From JAMXLO01 sp963776505 (GTDB lineage: Bacteria; Pseudomonadota; Alphaproteobacteria; Acetobacterales; Acetobacteraceae), in NCBI GenBank assembly GCA_963776505.1, contig CAVZNH010000050.1, forward strand, positions 228,164 to 292,163: a stretch of 64,000 bases of DNA, given 5' to 3'. Of the stretch, positions 1 to 9,786 are shown in pieces. Under the pieces are notes generated by a model. It was given only the letters and a program-made list of their open reading frames with translations. It was not told the origin of the DNA and ran no database searches. Within the stretch, counting starts at the first letter, position 1. Each line of letters begins with the position of its first letter. The translations under genes were made by a program, and so were the position numbers.

Positions 1-1006
1 ATCGCAGTGTTGATCCCCTTCGCCTCGAACACGTTCAGCGCCGCCACGCCCGAGCGCAGGCGGAAGTTCGACGAACAGTTGTGGCAGATGCAGGTGCCGG
101 TCGCCGCCAGCTTGTCGATGTCCGCCTCGTTCAGCCACACGCCATGGCCCAACGTCATCTGCGGCCCGAGCAGGCCGAAGCGGTCGATGTAATCCACCGC
201 GGTGCCACCGCCGCGCCGATGCGCATATTCCTTCTGGTACGCGGTCTCCACCAGATGCATGTGCATCGGCACGTATTGTATCGGCGCGAGGCCTCGGCAA
301 ACCGCGCCAGCGCTGCATCCGAGCACCAATGCAGATTGGCCGGCGACAACTGGATCTTCACCCGGCTCTTGTTGTGATGCCGCCCGTGCAGCGTCTCGAA
401 CAGTGCGAAGAAATCGTCGAGCGACAACTGGAACCGGTCATACCAGCGCTGCACCGGCCCCCGCAGCTCCGTCGGCAAGCTGGCAACGAAATCTTGGTCG
501 GCCTGGTACACCAGCCTGTTCTGGTCGCGCACGGAGAACGAATACGACACCCGCATGCCGACATCCTGGTACGCGCGGATCACCTCCTCGCAGCGCTTCT
601 CCACATCGGCGAGCTTGCCCGGCATCCAGCCGTGCATGTGCTGCACCGTTGTGATGCCCGACGCGATCATCTCGAACGCCGAATACAGCGTGTCGAGATA
701 GATGTTCACGTTGCGCATCACCATGCGCGTGACGAACCACAGCTCCAGCGGCATGTCCGGCGAACCAAGCTGCACGGGCGTCAGCCCGACATGGTGATGG
801 CCGTTGATGAAGCCAGGCAGCAGGATCTCGTTGCCCGTGCCGATCACCGGCACGGTCGGATGCTTGCGGGATAGATCGGCAAAAGTGCCAACCGCAGTGA
901 TCGTCCCGTCCTCCTGCAGCACGGCACCGTCCGCGATCTCGTCCCAGCGATGACGATCGAGGGCGCGGGTGATCATCGCGCGGCTGCGGATCAGTGATGC
1001 GGGCAT
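1..1006 (-). CDS. Amidohydrolase (AtzA/TrzN/cytosine-deaminase-like), partial, frameshifted
   Basis: Metal-dependent hydrolase of the amidohydrolase superfamily, most like the triazine chlorohydrolase/S-adenosylhomocysteine-deaminase group. It starts at 1006 and runs off the left edge of the window. The N-terminal composite domain is followed by the HxH metal motif in NGHHHVG, and later by PMHMHLVE and TLGHGVW, which carry further metal ligands. The reading frame breaks near 274-280: upstream residues end at ASRRYN, and the family sequence resumes in another frame with VPMHMH. The gene lies last in an operon behind a nitrate/taurine-type ABC importer, so it probably deaminates or hydrolyses whatever that importer brings in. 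The C-terminal third is outside the window and the substrate cannot be read from sequence. Confidence 0.85.
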
Positions 1007-1026
1007 GCCGATCTATCTCCTTGGTT

Positions 1027-1113
1027 GGCGGCCCCCCTACCCCCTCCCGCAAGGGGAGGGGAGCACTGCGCCCCCTCTCCCGCGCAGCGGGGGAGGGTTG
1101 GGGAGGGGGTGCC
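1027..1113. repeat. GC-rich palindromic repeat, family A copy 1
   Basis: Two adjacent hairpin units built from CCCCTCCC...GGGAGGGG blocks lie between the ABC ATPase stop and the amidohydrolase start. The same unit recurs at 8443, 10562, 33369 and 37536. Here it is intergenic inside an operon, so it could act as an attenuating hairpin or stabilise the upstream mRNA. Confidence 0.8.
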
Positions 1114-1118
1114 ACAAT

Positions 1119-1945
1119 TCACTCCACCCCAATCGCCTCCTGCTCGGCGAACGCGCGATCCACCTCGTCCCGCAGCAGCCGCGTCAGTTCGCGTCGCAGC
1201 GCCTCCGCCTCGCGGCGAGAACAGATCCCGCGGCCGCTGCAGGTCGATCGGCACGACCATCTTCACCCGCCCCGGACGCGCGGTGAACACCACCACCCGA
1301 TCCGCCAGCGCGATCGCCTCCTCGATATGATGCGTGACGAACAGCACCGACGCGCCCGACGCCTGCCACACGTCCAGCAGAAAATCCTGCATCTTCGCCC
1401 GCGTCTGCACATCCAGCGCGGCGAACGGCTCGTCCATCAGCAGCACCTTCGGTCGCATCGCCAGCGCGCGTGCCACCGCGACCCGCTGCCGCATCCCGCC
1501 CGACAGTTCATCCGGCCGCTTGTCCATCGCCTCGGACAACCCGACGCGCGCCAGCGCACGGCGCGCCACCTCCTTGCGCTCGGCCACCGCCTCGCCACGC
1601 AACGACAACCCGAAGCTCACGTTCTGCCAGACCGACAGCCACGGAAACAGCGAGGTCTCCTGAAAGATCAGGCTGCGCTCGGGCGACGGCGTCTCGACCG
1701 GATCGCCGAACGACCAGATGCCGCCGGCGCTCGCCGGCCTCCAGCCCGGCGACCAGATAGAGCAGCGTCGACTTGCCGCAGCCCGACGGCCCAAGCAGCG
1801 CGATGAACTCGCCCGGCGCCACATCGAGCTCGAAGTCGCGCAGCGCCTCATGCGCGCGTGCGGTCCCCGCCGCCCACGTCTTGCCGACGCCGCGGCACAC
1901 CACGGCATCCTTCGACGAGAACGGCTTGCTCGGCCTAAAGGCCAC
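1119..1945 (-). CDS. ABC transporter ATP-binding protein (SsuB/TauB-like), two frameshifts
   Basis: Cytoplasmic ATPase that powers the importer formed with the adjacent permease and binding protein. It has Walker A GPSGCGKST, Q-loop region FQETSLFPW, signature LSGGMRQR, Walker B VLLMDEP and the H-loop FVTHH. The start is a GTG at 1945, overlapping the permease end by 11 bases. The frame breaks near 1735, just after the Walker A region, and again near 1219 close to the C-terminus; in the corrected frame the protein ends at 1119. Both halves of every motif are intact, so sequencing error is likelier than decay. The family is nitrate/sulfonate/bicarbonate-type ABC ATPases; the substrate is not determined. 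Confidence 0.9.
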
Positions 1946-2795
1946 TCATCACCTCCCGCGGCACCCAATACAGCAGTCGCCGCTGCACCTGGCGCAGCAG
2001 GAAATCGAAGCTGAAGCCCAGCACGCCGATCAGCCCGATGGTGAAGAACACCAGCGACGGATTGAACGTGTTGCGCGCCAGCATGATCACCTGGCCCAGG
2101 CCGTACCCCACGCCGGTCGCCTCGGCGATCAGCACCACCATCCAGGCGCCGAACAGATTGAGCCGCAGCACCATGAACAGCCCCGGCAGGATCGCCGGGA
2201 TCACCACGCGCGCGTAGATCTGCCGCTTGCTCGCCCCCATCGTGCGCGCGACGTTGATGAAGTTGCGGTTTACGCTGTCGATCTGCGTGATGGTCGCCAG
2301 CACCATGTGAAAGAACAGCGCGACGACCACCATGAAGATCGCCGGCCCGTTGCCGATGCCGAACAGGAAGATCGCCACCGGCAGCCACGCAATCGGCGAC
2401 ACCGGCGCGAGCAGCGTGATCGTCGGCAGCGTCAGTTTCTCGAACAGGCGGAAATAGCGGATCGTCACGCCGGTGGAGATTGCCAAGGTGAATGCGATCA
2501 CCAGCCCGGTCAGCACGCGTCCGGTGGACGACAGCACCGTATAGAACACCGCCATCGGCGGGCTCGGCCCGGAGCCGCCGACGCCGATCTGCCAGCGGTT
2601 CACCGTGTTGAAGAACTTCGCCTGGTCGACGATGTTGCCGATGAACACATGCGGCGGCGGCAGCAGCTTCGGGTCCGACCAGCCGAGTGCCCAGCACGCC
2701 TCCCACAGGCCTGCGAACAGCCCGATCGACAGTGCGCCCCACAGAATGCGTGGTGCCACCTCTGCGACCGCCGCACGGACCCGTGCCAGCGGCAC
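1935..2795 (-). CDS. ABC transporter permease (SsuC/TauC-like)
   Basis: Inner-membrane permease of 286 residues with about six hydrophobic segments. The BPD_transp_1 EAA loop is readable near residues 180-210 (ARTMGASKRQIY followed by VVIPAILPG). It starts with GTG 27 bases after the binding-protein stop and overlaps the ATPase start by 11 bases. It forms the channel of the SBP-permease-ATPase importer of this operon. Length and topology match the nitrate/sulfonate/taurine family. Confidence 0.92.
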   Translation of the reverse strand: MPLARVRAAVAEVAPRILWGALSIGLFAGLWEACWALGWSDPKLLPPPHVFIGNIVDQAKFFNTVNRWQIGVGGSGPSPPMAVFYTVLSSTGRVLTGLVIAFTLAISTGVTIRYFRLFEKLTLPTITLLAPVSPIAWLPVAIFLFGIGNGPAIFMVVVALFFHMVLATITQIDSVNRNFINVARTMGASKRQIYARVVIPAILPGLFMVLRLNLFGAWMVVLIAEATGVGYGLGQVIMLARNTFNPSLVFFTIGLIGVLGFSFDFLLRQVQRRLLYWVPREVMSGL

Positions 2796-2821
2796 GGCGC
2801 CGAGAGGCGGCAGGCGTCGCG

Positions 2822-3871
2822 TCAGGCAGCCGACTTGTACTTGAGCTTGCCATACAGGTCCTGATTTGCCGCGATCACCTGCTCGAGCAGCGTCCAGTCG
2901 ATCGCGTCGCGGCCGGGCTTCTTCTTGATGTAGCCCATCTCGGCAATCGACTCGACGCGATCGAGGATGAACTGCGTCTGGCTGCGCGCGTCCACCACCG
3001 ATGGCTGCTTCGCCTTCGCGATCCGCGCGTTCTCCATCGAGGTCTTGTAGTACGGCCCGACCAGGATCTGCAGTGTCTCCTCGGGCTTCGTCTCGGCCAT
3101 GTACTGCGCCTTCATCATGCCCTTGATGAGCGACTTCAGCGCAGTCGGGTTCTGCTTGATGAGGTCGGCGCGCACCGCCAGCACGCAGTCGGTATAGCCG
3201 GGACCATAGATGTCGATTCCGTCGGACAGCATGACGCTGCCCTTCACGTCGTTCAGCAGCGCGGTGCCGTACGGTTCGATGGTGCAGATCAGGTCGAGCG
3301 CGCCGGCCTTGAACGCCTCCACCGCCTCCGGCGTGTTGCCCATGTAGCGCACATTGATGTCCTTGAAGGCAACGCCGTGCTTCTTCATCCAGTCGTACGG
3401 CAGCACTTCGAGCGTATCCATCTGGAACGTGCCGAGGGTCTTGCCCTTCAGCTTCTCCGGACTGTCGAGCCCGGGCTGCGCGACCAGAACGCAGCCCTGG
3501 ATGCCACCGCCGGCGATGATCTTCACCGGCGCGCCCGCATCGTACAGTGCGACGAAGCTGGTGTACGGGATCAGGCCGGCGTCCACCTGCCCGGTGCCGA
3601 GGAACGTCACCTGCTCGGCGAAGGTCGGCGTGATGATGAAGTCCAGCATCACGCCGTCGTCCTTCGCGGTCTGCAGCGCGTTCGCCAGGAAGTAGTTCAG
3701 GTTGCAGAAGCCCGAGCCGTGCGTGGACTTGATGTGGGTTTCCGCCGCGTGCGCGGCGCCGGCGCCCAGCGCGAGCGTCAGCGTGCTCGCCGCGGTGGCG
3801 CGCAGGAAGCCGCGCCGGTTGAACTGCGTCGCGCGCAGTCGGGTCAGGTCTATCGAGCCATGTTCACACAT
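2822..3871 (-). CDS. Periplasmic substrate-binding protein, NMT1/TauA-like, Tat signal
   Basis: Solute-binding protein of 349 residues. The start at 3871 is chosen because AGGAG lies upstream at proper spacing and the N-terminus then reads as a twin-arginine signal (FNRRGFLRATAAS) ending in an AHAAE cleavage site. The mature part has the NMT1/SsuA-like fold pattern: a QVDAGLIPYTSF strand and a GKTLGTFQMDT strand. It is the first gene of the importer-plus-amidohydrolase operon. Members of this family bind sulfonates, nitrate or pyrimidine-like ligands. The neighbouring amidohydrolase suggests an N-heterocycle or related amine ligand, which is inference. Confidence 0.9.
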   Translation of the reverse strand: MCEHGSIDLTRLRATQFNRRGFLRATAASTLTLALGAGAAHAAETHIKSTHGSGFCNLNYFLANALQTAKDDGVMLDFIITPTFAEQVTFLGTGQVDAGLIPYTSFVALYDAGAPVKIIAGGGIQGCVLVAQPGLDSPEKLKGKTLGTFQMDTLEVLPYDWMKKHGVAFKDINVRYMGNTPEAVEAFKAGALDLICTIEPYGTALLNDVKGSVMLSDGIDIYGPGYTDCVLAVRADLIKQNPTALKSLIKGMMKAQYMAETKPEETLQILVGPYYKTSMENARIAKAKQPSVVDARSQTQFILDRVESIAEMGYIKKKPGRDAIDWTLLEQVIAANQDLYGKLKYKSAA

Positions 3872-4178
3872 GACGACATCTCCTGTGCGTGGGGCTGGAT
3901 GGAAGCGAGGTGAGGGGTGGTGTGTGCATGCCGGTACCCGTGATGCGGGAGAGGAGTGGCACGCCAACCGTAGCAATCGCCGAAGCGACGCTGCGCTATT
4001 TCGGTTTCCCGCTATCAGCTGAACATGCGAGCGGCATGCCACTCAGAACTGGCTTCGAACCGGGCATCGTCGCCTGCCGTCCGCTCAAATGGTGGTCACG
4101 TAGTCGCACATTCGCCTAATGCGCTAGCACATCGTTGACGGCCTTGCCGCATCGCGCGCAACGACTAGAACACCGGCA
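3872..4178. other. Divergent intergenic region
   Basis: About 300 bases separate the leftward importer operon from the rightward oxidoreductase gene. The Shine-Dalgarno of the binding-protein gene lies at its left edge. It must hold the promoters of both operons, but I see no clear operator or hairpin. Confidence 0.5.
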
Positions 4179-7068
4179 ATGCGTCTGACCCACCCCACCA
4201 TCCGCCCAGTCGGGCGTGCCATCACGTTCCAATTTGACGGCTCGGTGATTGCCGCTCTGGAAGGTGAGACGATCGCCGCCGCGCTGTCTGCCGCGGGCAT
4301 CGTCGCATTTCGGCGCACCCAGAGCGGCGCACCGCGCGGACTGCATTGCGGCATGGGGGCCTGCTTCGACTGCGTGGTGACCGTCGATGGCCGTATCGGC
4401 CAGCGCGCCTGCATGACCAATGTGGCTGACGGCATGACGGTCACCGGCGACACGGCGCTGCCACTGGCAGACCTTGGTGGCGCACCGGATAGCGCGGAGC
4501 CCGAGAACCGGCTCTGCGACGTGCTGGTGGTGGGCGGCGGTGCTGGCTGGGCTGTCGGCGGCAATCGCGGCAGCCGAGGCTGGCGCCGCCGTCGTCGTGC
4601 TCGACGAACGCAGCGCCCCGGGCGGTCAATACGCCAAGCCGCTGGCAGACAGCCACGCGGACGCGGCACCCGACTCTCAGTTTCGCCTTGGCACCGCGTT
4701 GCGCGAGCGCGCGCTCGCCGCCGGTGCCCGCATCGAGACCGAAGCCGTCGTGTGGGGAGGCTTCGCCGCCGATGAGATCGCTGCTCTGATCGGCGGCCGT
4801 GCCGCGACCGTTCGGCCTCGACGTCTTGTTCTGGCGACCGGTGCACATGAGCGGCCGGTGCCCTTGCCCGGTTGGACTCTCCCGGGAGTGATGACCACGG
4901 GCTCGCTGCAAACTCTGGTTCGTGCCCAGCGCGTCTGCCCTGGCGAGCGCGTGCTGATTGCTGGCAGCGGCCCGCTCAATCTCCAGCTCGCCTGCGAACT
5001 GCTCGCGTGCGGCGTGAAGCCGGTGGCCGTGCTCGAGACAGCGCCGCGCCCAGGTCGCTCCGCGTGGCACCACGCGTGGACCATGGCGGGCGCCGCACCC
5101 GGCCTCGTGCGCGACGGCATCGGGATGCTGCTGAAGCTGAAACGCGCCGGCGTGCCGGTGCTGTGGTCCACCGGCGTGACGGAACTGCGCGGTGACGGCC
5201 GCGTCCAGTCGGCGCACGCTGTCAGCCGCGAGTTGGATCGCAGTTATGACGTCGATGTCGTGGCGCTGAACCTGGGGTTTCAGCCGGAGACCGGTCTCGC
5301 GCGAGCTCTCGGCGCGAAGCAGCGCTTCGTGGATATCGGTCTGGGTCACCTTGCGAGCGAGACCGACGATGACGGCCGCACCTCCGTCGCAGGTGTGTTT
5401 GCCGTCGGCGATGGTGCGTCGCTGGGCGGCTCGCGTGTCGCGATGGCGCGGGGACGGCTTGCCGGACTGGCGGCTGCGCGCGAGCTCGGCTTCGCCGCAC
5501 CGGATGAACCGGCGACGCGCGCGACGCTGGGGCGGGCGTTGGCGTTCCAGGAGGCGCTGTGGACGCTGTTCCGACCGCCCCGGCTGCATCCGGACACTCT
5601 CACCGATGAGACGATCGTCTGCCGCTGCGAGGAAGTGACCGCCGGCCAGTTGCGTCAGGAACTGGCGAACGGCCTGACCTCGCTGCCAGCGCTGAAGAAG
5701 GCGACCCGCGCCGGCATGGGTCGCTGCCAGGGCCGCTTCTGCGCCGCCACGATCGCGCGGCTCTGCCCCGACGCACCCGATGAGCTCGCATTTGCCGCGC
5801 CGCGCGCGCCCCTGCGTCCGGTGCCGGCCGCACCGCTGATGTTCGAGGCGCCGGAGTTTGAGGCGCCGCTGCTCAGGCTGCCGACCGCGCCGCTGCACCT
5901 GCACAGGCTGGCCGAGCAGTCGCAGGAGACGCGGCATTGCGACGTGCTGGTGATCGGCGGCGGGCTTGCCGGGCTGTGCAGCGCGTATTTCCTGGCCAAA
6001 GACGGTGCCGACGTGCTCCTTGCGGAGCGCGACGAGGCCGGCATGGCGGCGAGCACCGCGAATGCCGGCAGCCTGCACGTGCAACTGCTGTCGTATGATT
6101 TCACCGAAGAGACGCCGGAGGATGGCGGCCAGGCCGCGCACACGCTGCCGCTCGCGCCACGCTCCATCGCGTTGTGGAAGGAGATCGCGCGCGAGACCGG
6201 CGAAGACCTCGGCATTCGCACCGAGGGCGGCCTGATGCTGGCCGAGGACGCCGCCGGACTGGAATGGCTGCGCCGCAAGTCCGCGATGGAGCGGCAGTGG
6301 GGCATCGAAAGCCACGTACTCGGCGCGAACGAACTGCGTTCACTGGCGCCGGCCCTGTCGGAGCACATGGTCGGCGCCGACTTCGTGCCGGCCGAGGGCT
6401 ATGGAGATCCGCTGCGTGGCACCATGGCGGTATTGAAGCTGGCGCAACGTGCCGGCGCCCGTCTGCTGCGCGGCGCCGAAGTGCAGGCGATCTCGCGCGA
6501 GGGTTCGGCGTGGCATGTGCGGACATCGAAGGGGCTGATCATCGCCGGCCGCGTGGTGAATGCCGCCGGCCCTTGGGCCGCGCGCATCGGACAGATGGTC
6601 GGGCTCGATCTGCCGGTGACCGGGACGGTTCAGCAGGTCATCGTTACCGAACCGGCGCCGCCGATGACAAAGCATCTGATCGCGCTCGCCAACCGGCACC
6701 TGTCATTGAAGCAGCAGGCGAGCGGCGGTTTCCTGGTTGGAGGCGGCTGGTTCGGCGGCTTTGACGCGACCAGCGGGCGGACGCACAACCTGCGGCGCAA
6801 CATCGAGGGCAACCTGTGGGTATGCGCACGCGCGCTGCCGGCGCTGCGCGGCCTGTCGTTCGTCCGCTCCTGGACCGGCATCAATCCGGCGATCGACCGC
6901 GCGCCGATCCTCGGCGAGGCGCCGGGAAACCCACGGTTCTTCAATGCGGTAAGTGCAAACGGTTACACCCTTGGACCGATCATCGGGCGGATCACTGCCG
7001 ATGCAGTGCGCGGCGAGGCGGTCAATCCACACTACACGCTGGAGCGCTTCAATACGCTTCACCCCTGA
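4179..7068 (+). CDS. Three-module 2Fe-2S/FAD/FAD amine or opine dehydrogenase (HcnA-HcnB-HcnC-like fusion)
   Basis: Single polypeptide of about 963 residues. Residues 1-100 form a small [2Fe-2S] ferredoxin domain (cysteines near 57, 62, 65 and 78; LHCGMGACFDC), as in HcnA/SoxA-type subunits. Next comes an NAD/FAD two-dinucleotide-binding domain starting at DVLVVGGG, ending with a BFD-type [2Fe-2S] domain (CRCEE, later GRCQGRFC), as in HcnB/OoxA. From about residue 587 a DAO-type flavoprotein follows (CDVLVIGGGLAGL ... ANGYTLGPIIG), as in HcnC/OoxB. One frameshift near 4540 breaks the first Rossmann motif; the frame resumes at AGLSAAIA. Relatives oxidise glycine, opines, sarcosine or proline and pass electrons to the respiratory chain. 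metY follows 43 bases downstream. The substrate is unknown; cyanide synthesis should not be assumed. Confidence 0.85.
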
Positions 7069-7111
7069 CCGCCGTCGGCTATAGTCAATCATCTTGTAAT
7101 GGGAGTGGAGC

Positions 7112-8431
7112 ATGTCCAATCAGACGAAGCATCCGGAAACGCTGGTGCTGCACGCCGGCTGGCGCAGCGATCCGGCGACCCATGCTGTCGCTGTGCCGAT
7201 CTACCAGACCACCTCCTACCAGTTCGACAGCGCAGAGCACGCGGCGAACCTGTTCGGCTTGAAGGAACTCGGCAACATCTACACGCGCATCATGAACCCC
7301 ACGCAGGACGCCTTCGAGAAACGCGTCGCCGCGGTCGAGGGCGGCGTGGCGGCGCTGGGGCTTGCTTCCGGTCAGGCGGCGTCGGCGTTCTCGGTGCAGA
7401 ACCTGGCGCGCGCCGGCGATAACATCGTCAGCTCCACCGACCTGTATGGCGGGACCTGGAACCTGTTCGCCAACACGCTGAAGGACCAGGGCATCGAGGC
7501 ACGCTTCGTCGATCCGACCGACCCGGAGGCGTTCGCGCGCGCCACCGACAATCGCACGCGCGCCTACTACGCCGAGACGTTGCCCAACCCGAAGCTGGTC
7601 GCCTTCCCGATCGCCGAGGTGGCGGCAATCGGCCGCAAGTTCGGCATCCCCCTGATCATGGACAACACCGCCGCGCCGGTGCTGGTGCGGCCGTTCGACC
7701 ATGGCGCAGCGGTGGTGATGTATTCGACCACGAAATACATCGGCGGCCACGGCACCTCGATCGGCGGCGTGGTCATCGACGGCGGCAACTTCCCGTGGGA
7801 TCAGCACAAGGAACGCCAGCCGCTGCTGAACACGCCCGATCCCAGCTACCACGGCGCGGTGTGGGCGGAGGCGGCGAAGCCGCTCGGGCCGATCGCCTAC
7901 ATCCTGCGCATGCGCGTGGTTCTGCTGCGTGACCTCGGCGCGGCGATGAGCCCGTTTAACGCGTTCCTGTTCCTGCAAGGCCTGGAGAGCATGCCGCTGC
8001 GCATGCGCGAGCACTGCAAGAACACGCTCGCGGTGGCGAAGTACCTGTCGGGACGCAAGGAGGTGACGCGGGTGATCCATCCGGCGTTCCACACCGGCGT
8101 CGGGGCGGAGCGGACGGCGAAGTACCTGCCGCATGGCCATGGCGGGCTGCTGGGCTTCGAGCTGGCGGGTGGCGTGGAGGCGGGCAGGGCCTTTATCAAC
8201 GCGCTGCAGATGTTCTACCACGTGGCCAACATCGGTGATTCGCGCTCGCTCGCGATCCATCCGGCGAGCACAACACATTCGCAGCTCACCGAGGCGGAGC
8301 AGCTCGCGACCGGTGTGACGCCAGGGTACATCCGGCTATCGATCGGTATCGAGCACATCGATGACATCATCGGCGATCTGTCGCAGGCGCTGGATGCCGC
8401 CGGCGGCGGCCTGAAGGCCGCGGCGGAATAA
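7112..8431 (+). CDS. metY: O-acetylhomoserine aminocarboxypropyltransferase / sulfhydrylase
   Basis: PLP-dependent Cys/Met metabolism enzyme of 439 residues, the usual length for MetY (longer than MetB/MetZ). It converts O-acetylhomoserine and sulfide or methanethiol to homocysteine or methionine. The PLP lysine is in YSTTKYIGGHG, and other family motifs are YQTTSYQF, YTRIMNPT and LPHGHGGLL. A GGAGTGG motif precedes the ATG by a few bases. It follows the fused amine dehydrogenase on the same strand and may be cotranscribed with it, although the functional link is unclear. Convergent with the hydrogenase operon. Confidence 0.92.
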   Translation: MSNQTKHPETLVLHAGWRSDPATHAVAVPIYQTTSYQFDSAEHAANLFGLKELGNIYTRIMNPTQDAFEKRVAAVEGGVAALGLASGQAASAFSVQNLARAGDNIVSSTDLYGGTWNLFANTLKDQGIEARFVDPTDPEAFARATDNRTRAYYAETLPNPKLVAFPIAEVAAIGRKFGIPLIMDNTAAPVLVRPFDHGAAVVMYSTTKYIGGHGTSIGGVVIDGGNFPWDQHKERQPLLNTPDPSYHGAVWAEAAKPLGPIAYILRMRVVLLRDLGAAMSPFNAFLFLQGLESMPLRMREHCKNTLAVAKYLSGRKEVTRVIHPAFHTGVGAERTAKYLPHGHGGLLGFELAGGVEAGRAFINALQMFYHVANIGDSRSLAIHPASTTHSQLTEAEQLATGVTPGYIRLSIGIEHIDDIIGDLSQALDAAGGGLKAAAE

Positions 8432-8442
8432 CCAAACTAAAT

Positions 8443-8483
8443 CTCCCCTCCCCTTGCGGGAGGGGGGCAGGGGGAGGGGGGCG
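8443..8483. repeat. GC-rich palindromic repeat, family A copy 2
   Basis: A perfect CCCCTCCCCTTGCGGGAGGGG-type hairpin followed by a second GGGGGAGGGG arm. It sits in the 71-base gap between convergent metY and hyhL and could serve as a bidirectional transcription barrier. Confidence 0.8.
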
Positions 8484-8502
8484 TCTTTCACTCCAACTCC
8501 AC

Positions 8503-9786
8503 CTATCTTACCACTTCCAACTTCAGGAAGTGCGTCGCGCAGGAAATGCACGGGTCGTGGTTGCGCACTGCCTGCTCGCAGCGCAGGCGCAGCGCGGCAT
8601 CGGGCAAGTCCAGCCAGCCGCCGGCAAATGCCCTCAGATCGTCCTCGATACTCGGCTGGTTCTGCGATGTCGGCGGCACGATCTTCGCGTCCAGAATGGT
8701 ACCCTCCGCATCCAGCCTATAGCGATGGTAAAGCATGCCGCGCGGCGCCTCGGTGCAGGCATAGCCGACGCCGGCACGCGGCGTCAGATCGAGATGCGGC
8801 GGGTCCGGCTCGTCATAGGCGCCAATAATCCGCAACGCCTCGTCGCAAGCGTAAAGCACCTCCACCGCGCGTACCACGATGCTGCGGAACGGATTGGTGC
8901 AGGTCTCGCCGAGGCCCGCTTGCATCGCCGCGTCCCGCGCCAGCGGCGAGAGCAGCACAGAGTTCAGGCTGTAGCGCGCAATCGGACCTGTCAGATAAGG
9001 CCGCCCGTGCAGGTGTGAGTGCAGCGCATTGGATCGCCTGACATGCGACTCCTCGAAGTGCGCGTCATAGTCGTGCGGCGTGATGTCCAGTCCCTTGTTC
9101 GACACCACGTGTCCGGCGTTGAACGGATACTCGCCCGCCTTGCCGAGCGCCACGAACTCATAGTCCCGCTCGCAGTCGGGAAAATCGAAGCCGGACACCC
9201 ACTGCACAGTCTGGAGCGCAATATCGCGCGCACGCTGCAAAGGTTCGACCAGCGCGCGTAGCTCGCGTGGCGATGGCGCGCGATAGAAGCCTCCCACGCG
9301 CACATTCACCGGGTGGATCGCGCGGCCGCCGAGCAGCTCCAGGATCTGGTTGCCGACCTTCTTCAGCTCAAGGCCCTGCCTCACGGCGTCGCCGTGGTCA
9401 TTCGCCATGTCGATCGCGCCCTCGTAGCCGAGAAAATCGGGGGCGTGCAGCATGTAGATGTGCAGCGAATGGCTTTCGATCCATTCGCCGCAGTACAGCA
9501 ACCGGCGCAGGTCCCGCACCGGCTCGGTCACCGTGACGCCGAGCGCGTCCTCCATCGCGTGCACGGCGCTCATCTGATAGGCGACGGGACAGATGCCACA
9601 GATGCGTGCGGTGATGTCAGGTGCCTCGGTATAGGCGCGGCCGCGCAAAAAAGCCTCGAAGAACCGCGGCGGCTCGAAGATCTTCAGCTCGACGTCGCGG
9701 ACGGCGGCGCCGTCGAAGGTGACCCGCACGCCGCCCTCACCCTCGACCCGCGCCAGCCAGTCGACATTGATTGTCTTACGAGCCAT
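8503..9786 (-). CDS. hyhL: Group 3b [NiFe] hydrogenase large (alpha) subunit
   Basis: Catalytic subunit of a cytoplasmic NAD(P)-coupled hydrogenase (sulfhydrogenase type), 427 residues. The proximal nickel-ligand motif reads RICGICP near residue 62 and the C-terminal motif reads DPCISCATH. The latter is followed by FLKLEVVR, the short tail normally removed by a maturation protease. The start at 9786 overlaps the small-subunit stop by 11 bases. It is the last gene of the hyhB-cNMP-hyhG-hyhS-hyhL operon. No hyp maturation genes or specific endopeptidase are present in the window, so they must lie elsewhere. Confidence 0.93.
   Translation of the reverse strand: MARKTINVDWLARVEGEGGVRVTFDGAAVRDVELKIFEPPRFFEAFLRGRAYTEAPDITARICGICPVAYQMSAVHAMEDALGVTVTEPVRDLRRLLYCGEWIESHSLHIYMLHAPDFLGYEGAIDMANDHGDAVRQGLELKKVGNQILELLGGRAIHPVNVRVGGFYRAPSPRELRALVEPLQRARDIALQTVQWVSGFDFPDCERDYEFVALGKAGEYPFNAGHVVSNKGLDITPHDYDAHFEESHVRRSNALHSHLHGRPYLTGPIARYSLNSVLLSPLARDAAMQAGLGETCTNPFRSIVVRAVEVLYACDEALRIIGAYDEPDPPHLDLTPRAGVGYACTEAPRGMLYHRYRLDAEGTILDAKIVPPTSQNQPSIEDDLRAFAGGWLDLPDAALRLRCEQAVRNHDPCISCATHFLKLEVVR

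Noticed and set aside
1027..1113. GC-rich repeat cluster as a CRISPR array
   Set aside because: Units are palindromic, tandem at most twice, without unique spacers or cas genes.
4441..6315. A 624-codon open frame on the minus strand opposite the fused amine dehydrogenase
   Set aside because: The plus strand encodes clear FAD and Fe-S motifs here; the antisense frame is Arg/Ala/Gln-rich with no domain, a common shadow in GC-rich coding DNA.
4179..7068. Calling the fused oxidoreductase hydrogen cyanide synthase
   Set aside because: The same module set occurs in opine, sarcosine and proline dehydrogenases; nothing in the sequence or neighbours singles out glycine or cyanide production.
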